From positions 1 through 8,584 of the forward strand of contig CBCXVS010000306.1 of NCBI GenBank assembly GCA_965178525.1: a stretch of 8,584 nucleotides of DNA, written 5' to 3'. The position numbers and the translations under genes are program-made. Shown piece after piece: positions 1-5,881 of the stretch. The notes under the pieces were generated by a model. The model made no database searches, was not told where the DNA came from, and saw nothing but the letters and a program-made list of their open reading frames with translations. Source of the stretch: CBCXVS01 sp965178525. GTDB lineage: Bacteria; Tectomicrobia; Entotheonellia; Entotheonellales; Entotheonellaceae. The stretch's first letter is position 1. Every line of letters begins with the position of its first letter.

Positions 1-4
1 GCTT

Positions 5-38
5 GAGCCGTGTGCGATGAAAGTCGCCCGCACGGTTC
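5..38 (+). ncRNA. Group II intron domain V (catalytic hairpin)
   Basis: This is a 34-nt hairpin with all the hallmarks of domain V. The lower stem pairs 5-13 with 30-38, including the catalytic AGC triad at 6-8. A two-base bulge (CC, 28-29) sits in the 3' strand. The upper stem pairs 14-18 with 23-27 and is capped by a GAAA tetraloop at 19-22. The triad and bulge bind the catalytic metal ions in this intron family. All the pairing was read directly from the sequence. Confidence 0.9.
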
Positions 39-41
39 TGA

Positions 42-73
42 GGGGGGGGCATGGCGACATGATGCCCCTACCC
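42..73 (+). ncRNA. Group II intron domain VI with bulged branch-point A70
   Basis: The stem pairs 46-52 with 62-68, and a G-rich strand at 42-45 pairs with 69 and 71-73, leaving A70 unpaired. A bulged A six bases before the 3' splice site is the expected lariat branch point. The stem begins with a run of eight G (42-49), so small alternative registers of pairing are possible. Confidence 0.78.
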
Positions 74-76
74 GAT

Positions 77-1230
77 GTGAGGGTAAACGCCAACGGCGAA
101 TTGTCGGCGCGGCCTTGCGCGTAGGCGTTTTCGTACGCGGGCAGATCCGTCCCCAAGTACGTGTTGGCGGAAGTGGAGAAATACCCTGTCATCGTTTCGG
201 TGAACTGAATGCCCAGCGTGTCTGACGTGGCCGCCTGTTCGCGCGGTTTGGAGGGCAGACTATAGTCGATGTGCCAGTTGCGGTCCTGGGCCAACAGATA
301 CATGGCCCGTTCACTCACGGCCGAAATGGTCAGCAGCGGATTCACCGCCAGCGAGGTCGGAATTACCGAACCGTCCATGACGTACAAGCCATCGTACACC
401 GCGTCGCCTTGCTGGCCGGCAAACACCTGCCCCTTGTGGTTCACCACGCCCTGGGCCGCATCTTCACCCATCGCGCATCCCCCCAGCGGGTGCACGGTGA
501 CCAGGCTGTGCTGGAATAGCTCGGTCCAGATGGGATTGGGCACATACGTCCCGCCCAGCGCCTGGGTGGCCTCGTAGAGGTTGTCGTTGCCAATTTTGAA
601 GTTGGGCTGCTCGCCCACGCCCGGCCATTCCACGCGTAGCGCGTCGTTTTTGTCGAGCGCCATGCGGCCCTTGCCGTTGTCGTGGCTCATAATCAGATAG
701 ATCTGCATGTTGTTGACCGCCCCATGGTAGGGGCCACTCAGCAGGCTGCTCAATTCCCGCATCTTTTCTTTGACCGCGTCCACGATACCCCGGTCCGTAT
801 CCTGGCCAGTCAGGCCGGCTGCGGCCGCCATCGCGGGTGGGATCAACTTGCCCAGCGCGCCGGGGATGGACCCTTCCTCGATGATCATGCGCTGGCTCCA
901 GGCGTCGCCCTTGCGCATATCGATGACTGAAGCAATGCAGGGACCAACGGGAGGAATTTCGCCCACCGGATGGTTGCCGAAGCCGATGGCGTTGATGGTC
1001 TGGTCGGTGTTGTAGCCCAACCCCAGCATATCGCCGTTGCCGCTGAAGTTCTCGCCCAGTTGGCCCGATAGCGCCAGGCCCTTGTCGCGCGAACGCAGCA
1101 GAATCTCGGTCGTACCCAAGGTCCCGGCAGACAGAATCACGATATCGGCCTTCACGAATAGGGTCGGCCCATCAAACGTTTCGCGCCCAGCGCTCGTCGG
1201 CTGGTAATGCACCCGCCAGCCGTCATCCTG
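77..1230 (-). pseudogene. GMC oxidoreductase, C-terminal part after the amber codon, cut by the intron
   Basis: This is the continuation, in the same frame, of the GMC oxidoreductase that starts at 1959. It follows an in-frame TAG at 1231-1233. The frame is open for 384 codons (residues 244-627) and conserved throughout. It holds the GMC C-terminal signature HPLGGCAMG (His490) and the NPLLTIS motif (Asn540), which correspond to the catalytic His and Asn of cholesterol oxidases. Residues 570-628 run past the usual end of a short GMC enzyme (about 550 residues) and resemble the start of the extra C-terminal domain of the long GMC subfamily. The gene stops matching at 77/76, inside codon 628, where an antisense group II intron begins. 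The frame stays open into the intron to the window edge, so any product would gain foreign residues and lose the C-terminal domain. Substrate is unknown; a sterol or other hydrophobic alcohol is a guess from the family. Confidence 0.85.
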
Positions 1231-1959
1231 CTACTCCAGATACCGTACCGAAGCCTCACAGAAGATGTCGGCTCCGTGGTTCCAGGCATCGGGCAGATAG
1301 TTCATCAAGGTCGTGTTCTTAGCCCTGTAATTACAGCCCGAGACGCAATCCTCGCAGTAGGTGCAGGGCTCCTGTTCCACGCCCACGTGGTTGACACCGC
1401 CATCGGGCTTCTCAAAGGTGACATTAATGGGCGTTTTGTACACCTCTTGGTTCATGAATGCAGCGGACTTGAAGTTGGCTTCTAGCTTCGGCAGCGTCGG
1501 CGCATCGTCAGGATAGGGCGTGGGTTTCAGCATCTCGCGGGCGCGCGCATACCCCTGTTGCAACAGCGTATCTTTATGCGCGCGCACGGCCTGGGGCCAG
1601 CGCGGATCCTCAAACACCTCGGGTTCGGGTTCCAAGGCCACATTGGCATTGACCAACGAGGTGCCACCCAACCCGCACCCGACGAACACATTTTGCTGCT
1701 CGTTGACATGGAGGTCAAACATGCCGGTGCGCTTGCCCACACGCCCACCGGGGAAACTCACCTGCATCTCTTCGGCGGCCTCGAGTTCGGTATCCGGATA
1801 TTCGCCGGGAATGATTTCCCGACCTCGTTCCAGCAAACACACCTGACGACCGGCACGGGCCATGCGCGAGGCGGCGATACCGCCTCCGTAGCCTGAGCCG
1901 ACCACGACGACTTCATAATGTTCCCGGATCGTATCAAGGGATGACGAGAGTCGACGCAT
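1231..1959 (-). CDS. GMC-family FAD oxidoreductase (cholesterol-oxidase-like), N-terminal part ending at in-frame TAG
   Basis: This is the N-terminal 242 residues of a flavoprotein that oxidises alcohols. The Rossmann FAD motif GSGYGG lies at residues 21-26 behind a hydrophobic strand, followed by an acidic-ended strand (LLERG). The GMC signature GCGLGGTSLVNANV spans residues 94-107. A four-cysteine cluster (Cys199, 202, 205, 209) precedes RAKNTTLMNYLP; this CxxCxxCxxxC block is usual in this GMC branch and looks ferredoxin-like, but I do not claim an iron-sulfur cluster. The frame ends at TAG 1231-1233 within 'VRYLE-stop-QDDGWRVHY', in the middle of the FAD/substrate fold, so this fragment alone should not be functional. 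The start at 1959 is chosen because AAAGGAG lies 7 nt upstream; an in-frame extension to 2124 has no ribosome site and no conserved look. There is no signal peptide. The gene lies 425 bp after the FAD oxidase and has its own predicted promoter. Confidence 0.87.
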   Translation of the reverse strand: MRRLSSSLDTIREHYEVVVVGSGYGGGIAASRMARAGRQVCLLERGREIIPGEYPDTELEAAEEMQVSFPGGRVGKRTGMFDLHVNEQQNVFVGCGLGGTSLVNANVALEPEPEVFEDPRWPQAVRAHKDTLLQQGYARAREMLKPTPYPDDAPTLPKLEANFKSAAFMNQEVYKTPINVTFEKPDGGVNHVGVEQEPCTYCEDCVSGCNYRAKNTTLMNYLPDAWNHGADIFCEASVRYLE

Positions 1960-1966
1960 GTTGGAA

Positions 1967-1973
1967 CTCCTTT
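1967..1973 (-). promoter_or_regulatory. Ribosome binding site of the GMC gene
   Basis: AAAGGAG on the minus strand ends 7 nt before the ATG at 1959-1957. It decides the start against the longer in-frame ATG at 2124. Confidence 0.8.
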
Positions 1974-2020
1974 CCCGAGTTCGCGGCCTTCTGGAAGTCC
2001 TCGGATACGACACGCGCACA

Positions 2021-2138
2021 CCGTCATATGGTATGGGGTCGTTCGGACTGACAAGCGTATCCTGGATGAAGCATGGCGAGCCGAAGTATCGGCATGGCGA
2101 GCATGATGGGAAATCGCAAGCCACGAAGCATATGACGG
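2021..2138. repeat. 10-bp perfect inverted repeat bounding a 118-bp segment in the GMC leader
   Basis: CCGTCATATG at 2021-2030 is the exact reverse complement of CATATGACGG at 2129-2138. In the leader RNA they could pair into a 10-bp stem closing a loop of about 98 nt, which itself contains the 11-bp direct repeat and a small hairpin. Alternatively they could be ends of a tiny mobile element; both ends have CA outside (2019-2020 and 2139-2140), which is too short to prove a target duplication. The inner CATATG is itself palindromic, which weakens the significance. Confidence 0.4.
2071..2102. repeat. 11-bp direct repeat, 21-bp period, around a small hairpin
   Basis: GCATGGCGAGC occurs at 2071-2081 and again at 2092-2102, exactly 21 bp apart (two helical turns). 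Between them, and overlapping two bases of each copy, is a perfect inverted repeat (GCCGA at 2080-2084, TCGGC at 2089-2093, 4-nt loop). It lies about 60-90 nt downstream of the predicted transcription start of the GMC gene. This could be an operator for a protein binding on one face of the helix, or part of a structured leader RNA; the sequence does not decide. Confidence 0.5.
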
Positions 2139-2168
2139 CACTGTATGAAATTGCCTAAATTATGAGAA

Positions 2169-2197
2169 ATTATGGACTTTTTCGACATGAGAGTCAA
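2169..2197 (-). promoter_or_regulatory. Sigma-70-type promoter for the GMC gene
   Basis: On the minus strand, TTGACT (2197-2192) is followed by a 17-bp spacer and CATAAT (2174-2169). Each hexamer matches the consensus at five of six positions and the spacing is optimal. The surrounding DNA is AT-rich. Transcription would start near 2162, giving a leader of about 200 nt before the GMC ATG at 1959. It is the best promoter match I noticed in the window. Confidence 0.65.
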
Positions 2198-2384
2198 GTG
2201 TTTTAACGGCAGGGAAACGGAAGACCTGCTACGGAAGAGATTGAAACGAAAAGCGAGTTCCTAGCGAAACTGGGACGCCACTTGCTCACCGAAAAGCCAC
2301 AAGGACGTGAGAACCTTGGCGGTGGACATCCCCCCCCAGCATTCATCTCCAAAATCACGTCGGACAAATCGAGTTCCGCAATGA

Positions 2385-4127
2385 TCATCCAGCTGGGTAA
2401 ATACCAACGCGGTTCGTGTAGGCCGTGGCGAAACGGTGATCGGGATCCAAGCGTTGCCCAACGATGCGCTGAAAGTGCTCGAAGTGGGGATAGCCGCGCC
2501 GCGCATCCTCCATGCTTGCCACATCCCATTCCAGGCCCCAGTGAAACACGCCGTCATACGCATCGAGCAGCAGACGTTCGAGCGCGGGCAGCGTCCGTTC
2601 GGCATGGGGCGTATCTTGCAGGATCGTGATTTCGACCTGTGCCGTCATGTTGTCGGCGGACATGCCCAGCATGGCCTCCGTCATGGCGACAAAACGTATG
2701 GCGATGGGTCCCGTGAGATAGCGGCGCCGCTGCCGCAGGATGGCCGCCTGTTCGAGCATGGTATCCACGGCATCCACGAGCCGGTCAAGGCCGACGCCGA
2801 CCTCGATGCCCCAGCCCTTGACCTCATACACATCACGCGTCAGGATGTGATGGCTCAGCCCGTAGCGTTGTCCCACGTCCGCACAGAATACGGCGTCGAT
2901 GAGTTCGTCGATCGTGGACGGAATGGTGCGGAACAGCCAGCCGAGCACATCCGTCAGGACTTCATCGAGGCCGAGTCGCCGAAACAGTTGGTTGAACAGC
3001 CGCTGCAGACCCCGCAACATGCCGCGCCGCAACCCGAGGAAACGGCTATGCGAGGCGCACGCCTCGGCGATCGCTTTGAGGCGGTCGGTCTCCGGCTTGC
3101 ACGTGGCGCCTTCAGAGTCGGGTTCGGCCGGCATCTGTGCGGTGACAAAGCACGTGTGGGCGCCCTCGGCCTGATTGACATACGGATTGATCAGAAAATT
3201 GAAGACGTAGAGCGCCTCGGCATTGCCCTGGGGCAGATAGCGCTGCAGGATCGTGCGCAACGCCTGATCTTGGGCCTCTTGCCACGTCCGCCGCGCCTGT
3301 TGCAACGCCTCCCCGGTGGCGTGTTGCCGCGCCTGTTCCCACACCGCCTTCGCCTCATGCCAAGCCGCCGGCACTTGCCAGCGCGTTTTCACCTCTTCCC
3401 ATGTCTGCGCCGTTCTGGTCTCATGCAGCCAGAACTGCGGCCGCACCTCTAGGACGACGGCATAGATGATGCCAACGACGCCAACGCCGATGAGACAGGC
3501 GCGAAACAACTCGTCATCCGAGACATGCCGCGCTGTTTCGAGTGCCGTGCGCAACCATGCGGCCTCGCCGGAACGTGTCGGAAACGCCGACGGTAAAGCC
3601 TCACCATCCTTGAACACGGGCGGGTTCGGCTGCACGAGCCGGACCTCGCCCCGGCCGTCGACGATGAAGAAGGCCCGCGCCATGTTCGCCATGGGTCCAA
3701 AGGCGATTTCGGAACCGTGGGTGCCCGCGGCCATGGCGCCGACGATCGTTTGGCCGTTCACCGCGCCAATGGCCGGTAGGGCGAGACCGCGCTCCGGCGC
3801 ATTCAACCAGTCACTCAATTCATAGACCGCCACCGCGCTTTCGACGGCCACAAGCGGCTTACCGGCGGCGGCCGTGCTCAAGAGCCTGGCGTCGATCACA
3901 CAACGGTTTTTGAGCTGCGTATTGTCCGGGCTCAAGTCGATCAACATATCGTCCGCATCGCCCAGCGCCACGCCTGAAAAGGAATGGCCACTCCCGAAGA
4001 CTTTGACACCGCGCCCCTCACGCCCTGCTGTCGCTATGATCTCCTGCACCTCGGCAAGACTGCCCGGCGCACGAATGGCGTGTGCATCGACACGTTGGTT
4101 CTCACCGTAGTTTTCCCACACGGGCAT
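2385..4127 (-). CDS. FAD-linked oxidase, VAO/PCMH family (aldonolactone/alditol-oxidase-like)
   Basis: This is an intact 580-residue flavoprotein ending in TGA. The FAD-binding half (about residues 15-230) has the family motif VKVFGSGHSFS at 41-51. In lactone and alditol oxidases the histidine of this motif carries the covalently bound FAD, which predicts His48 as the attachment site. GTHGSE at 135-140 is the second flavin-binding segment. The C-terminal half ends in a conserved-looking block with HWGL at 529-532, where many lactone oxidases have HWxK, so the substrate pocket probably differs. Residues 240-298 are helical and rich in Trp, Glu, Ala and Gln, longer than expected in the simple sugar oxidases; type II cholesterol oxidases are comparably long, so a large hydrophobic substrate is possible. 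The reaction would be oxidation of an alcohol or lactone with release of hydrogen peroxide or transfer to an acceptor. No signal peptide is seen. It starts 83 bp after the radical SAM gene and probably shares its transcript. Confidence 0.9.
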   Translation of the reverse strand: MPVWENYGENQRVDAHAIRAPGSLAEVQEIIATAGREGRGVKVFGSGHSFSGVALGDADDMLIDLSPDNTQLKNRCVIDARLLSTAAAGKPLVAVESAVAVYELSDWLNAPERGLALPAIGAVNGQTIVGAMAAGTHGSEIAFGPMANMARAFFIVDGRGEVRLVQPNPPVFKDGEALPSAFPTRSGEAAWLRTALETARHVSDDELFRACLIGVGVVGIIYAVVLEVRPQFWLHETRTAQTWEEVKTRWQVPAAWHEAKAVWEQARQHATGEALQQARRTWQEAQDQALRTILQRYLPQGNAEALYVFNFLINPYVNQAEGAHTCFVTAQMPAEPDSEGATCKPETDRLKAIAEACASHSRFLGLRRGMLRGLQRLFNQLFRRLGLDEVLTDVLGWLFRTIPSTIDELIDAVFCADVGQRYGLSHHILTRDVYEVKGWGIEVGVGLDRLVDAVDTMLEQAAILRQRRRYLTGPIAIRFVAMTEAMLGMSADNMTAQVEITILQDTPHAERTLPALERLLLDAYDGVFHWGLEWDVASMEDARRGYPHFEHFQRIVGQRLDPDHRFATAYTNRVGIYPAG

Positions 4128-4136
4128 AATGGGCTA

Positions 4137-4142
4137 CTCCTT
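4137..4142 (-). promoter_or_regulatory. Ribosome binding site of the FAD oxidase gene
   Basis: AAGGAG on the minus strand lies 9 nt before the ATG at 4127-4125 and supports that start. Confidence 0.7.
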
Positions 4143-4210
4143 CCCTCGTACGATATATGGCCGAGGTCATGCCGCCGTGCACCCGGCAGAGCCATCTGTC
4201 CCGGTACGTA

Positions 4211-5764
4211 TTAGGCATCCACCGCCAGTTCAGGGCTCAGCAGAACCTCGGCCTGTTTCGGCTCAGCGGGCAGCCGGTGTGGTTCCGTATAGGTCATGGG
4301 GCGGACCTGGCTGTCCAGAAACTCGCGATAGGCGCAAAAGTACGCCAAGCAGTACAGGGACATATACAGTTGCTTTTGGCGCAGACCTTTGAAGAGTACC
4401 CGGGTAAAGAACGCAATGGAAGCCGGGTCGGTCGTCAGCAGCAGCGATTTGACGATGCGCCAAAGAATCCCCAAGCTCTCGCGTGACACGCGAGAGCCGT
4501 GGTGTTGAGGCGTCCGGGTGAAGCCAGCCAGAAATGTGTCCAGGCGCTGCTCGAAGTTCCGATACGTGTAGCACGCTTCATACAGCCACTTCCAACCCGT
4601 GAATAGCTCCTGCGACGTGAGCTTTTTCGGCGCGATATTCGTGACCCTCCCGGTGTTGTTGTCCGCCGACAGGGGCATATCGAACAGCCGTCCCTCCTGC
4701 TGCAGCCGGGTATAGAGCCGCGTGCCCTTGGGCGCCGTGAGCTGGGAGATGATCGGCACCACGACCGGGGCCTGCTGGATAAAATCCAGCGTCTCGGCAA
4801 AGACCTCCGGCGTATCTTCATCCATGCCAACGATAAACCCGCCGTACACCAAGATGCCGTAGGATTGGAGCTTGCGCAGATCCTGCAACAGGTCGGCATG
4901 GGCATTTTGCATCTTCTTCGCGATCACGTGGTTTTCGCGCGAGATGGACTCGATGCCGACAAAGATAAAGCTAAAGCCAGCCTGGCGGAAGAGTTCAAGC
5001 ATCTCCTCATCGCGGGTGATATTAATCGAAACCTGGGAAGAAAATGTCAGGTCGTCAAAATTGGCGACGAACGCCCGAAGCAATTCCTTAATAAAGGGTT
5101 TGTTGCCGATCAGGTTATCGTCTGCGAGGAAAATCGATTGGATGCCGCGGCTCCGGACTTCGCGCACTTCGTCTAGGACCTGTGCCACGGACTTGTGGCG
5201 AAAACTGCGCCCCATCGTCGCCACGATACTACAAAATTCGCAATCAAACGTACAGCCACGGGTGGTTTGGATAGAGACGAGGAAATAATTCCGCATCTCC
5301 ACCAGATCCCAGCGTGGCATCGGCGAGATGGTCAGGTCAATCGGATCCTCCTGCCAATATAGCGTGCGGTAATCACCGCGTTGCACATCCTGTAAAAACT
5401 CGGGCCAGGTGAATTCCGCTTCCCCACGAAAGACGACATCAAAATGCTCCTGACACTCCTCGGTATACTGGGAGGCGTGCGACCCGCCAATGGCGGTGAT
5501 GACGCCACGCTCGCGAAAACGCCGGGAAATCTCGTACGCCCGCATCGCGTGGGCCGTGAAACTGCTTAGCGCCACGAGGTCATAATCGGCCGTAAAGTCA
5601 ATCGCGTCGGTATTTTCATCAATCACCTCGATCTCATGCTCATCCGGAGTCAAGGCCGCAATGGTGAGCAAAGCCAAGGGTGGCACCAGCTCTTTATTGC
5701 ACATTCTTCCCAGGGTACTCCACATATCATCGATAAACTTTGGCTGAATCAGGCCGATTCTCAT
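4211..5764 (-). CDS. B12-binding-domain radical SAM protein (DUF4070-like C-terminus)
   Basis: This is an intact 517-residue enzyme ending in TAA. Residues 1-140 form a cobalamin-binding-like Rossmann domain (MRIGLIQPKF at the N-terminus, PPLALLTIAALTP at 28-40, IGGSHAS at 92-98). The DxHxxG motif of base-off B12 proteins is absent, which is common in this class. The radical SAM cluster motif is CTFDCEFC, with Cys171, Cys175 and Cys178 as ligands of the [4Fe-4S] cluster that cleaves S-adenosylmethionine. The barrel continues to about residue 345 (GGFIVGMDEDTPE at 308-320). The rest resembles the DUF4070 extension of B12-dependent radical SAM proteins, a group that includes hopanoid methylases; residues 430-482 are rich in hydrophobic helices and may contact a lipid substrate or membrane. 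It is probably a methyltransferase or related C-C bond enzyme in the cytoplasm; the substrate is unknown. The start at 5764 is chosen for AGGAG 8 nt upstream and the family N-terminus; an in-frame ATG at 5860 lacks a ribosome site. Confidence 0.9.
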   Translation of the reverse strand: MRIGLIQPKFIDDMWSTLGRMCNKELVPPLALLTIAALTPDEHEIEVIDENTDAIDFTADYDLVALSSFTAHAMRAYEISRRFRERGVITAIGGSHASQYTEECQEHFDVVFRGEAEFTWPEFLQDVQRGDYRTLYWQEDPIDLTISPMPRWDLVEMRNYFLVSIQTTRGCTFDCEFCSIVATMGRSFRHKSVAQVLDEVREVRSRGIQSIFLADDNLIGNKPFIKELLRAFVANFDDLTFSSQVSINITRDEEMLELFRQAGFSFIFVGIESISRENHVIAKKMQNAHADLLQDLRKLQSYGILVYGGFIVGMDEDTPEVFAETLDFIQQAPVVVPIISQLTAPKGTRLYTRLQQEGRLFDMPLSADNNTGRVTNIAPKKLTSQELFTGWKWLYEACYTYRNFEQRLDTFLAGFTRTPQHHGSRVSRESLGILWRIVKSLLLTTDPASIAFFTRVLFKGLRQKQLYMSLYCLAYFCAYREFLDSQVRPMTYTEPHRLPAEPKQAEVLLSPELAVDA

Positions 5765-5772
5765 GCTCAACG

Positions 5773-5777
5773 CTCCT
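5773..5777 (-). promoter_or_regulatory. Ribosome binding site of the radical SAM gene
   Basis: AGGAG on the minus strand, 8 nt before the ATG at 5764-5762. It decides this start over the upstream in-frame ATG at 5860. In the 117-bp gap to the preceding gene I see a weak CACCC/GGGTG hairpin (5812-5829) without a T-run, and no convincing promoter. Confidence 0.7.
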
Positions 5778-5881
5778 GTGATCGTCAACCATGGGACAAC
5801 TTTAAGGAGGCCACCCCAGCAACAGGGTGAACGTCCCAATTTGCACAAAACGCCATACATCCGTTCGCAACACCCGCGCCA

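Larger units (their letters stand above)
1..76 (+). mobile_element. Group II intron, 3' terminal part (rest lies before the window)
   Basis: This is the last 76 nt of a group II self-splicing intron on the plus strand. It contains a complete domain V and a domain VI with a bulged branch-point adenosine, and it ends in AT at 75-76, matching the usual AY 3' end. Group II introns are retroelements that move by reverse splicing into DNA with the help of an intron-encoded reverse transcriptase/maturase; that ORF and domains I-IV would lie upstream of base 1. The predicted 3' exon starts at G77. From base 77 onward the minus strand reads as uninterrupted GMC oxidoreductase protein, which marks the junction independently. 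The intron is antisense to that gene, so it cannot be spliced out of the gene's mRNA. The exact junction is placed from structure and could be off by one or two bases. Confidence 0.88.
1960..2384. other. Intergenic region: promoter and long leader of the GMC gene
   Basis: This 425-bp gap separates the FAD oxidase stop from the GMC start. Its middle (about 2145-2215) is clearly more AT-rich than the flanks and holds the predicted promoter at 2169-2197. The stretch 1960-2168 would be transcribed as leader RNA and contains direct and inverted repeats. The part nearest the FAD oxidase (2198-2384) holds no recognised gene and no clear rho-independent terminator. A 61-codon minus-strand ORF (2203-2388) overlaps the FAD oxidase stop as ATGA, an arrangement seen in translationally coupled genes. 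It contains a run of eight G (2330-2337), has no recognisable domain and loses coding character after that run, so I do not call it as a gene. Confidence 0.6.

Noticed and set aside
199..202. Ferredoxin-type iron-sulfur cluster in the GMC protein (Cys199, 202, 205, 209; coordinates given are residue numbers)
   Set aside because: The four cysteines are usual in this GMC branch, and I know of no firm evidence from sequence alone that they bind a cluster.
10..225. 71-codon plus-strand ORF at the window start
   Set aside because: It begins inside intron domain V and runs antisense through the recognisable GMC coding sequence; no ribosome site or domain.
1960..2124. N-terminal extension of the GMC protein to an ATG at 2124
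   Set aside because: The extra 55 residues look non-coding, and a strong Shine-Dalgarno sequence precedes the ATG at 1959.
2036..2128. Leader peptide of about 36 codons in the GMC leader (hydrophobic, starting at an ATG near 2130)
   Set aside because: There is no ribosome binding site before the ATG, and its repeated residues simply reflect the DNA repeat; not supported as a gene.
2436..3452. 338-codon plus-strand ORF
   Set aside because: It is entirely antisense to the FAD oxidase, whose protein is clearly conserved. The composition (rich in Arg, His, Gln) is typical of the shadow frame of a GC-rich gene, and no domain or ribosome site is visible.
4128..4210. Terminator between the radical SAM and FAD oxidase genes
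   Set aside because: Only a weak TGCCG/CGGCA pairing is present and no T-run follows, so read-through is more likely.
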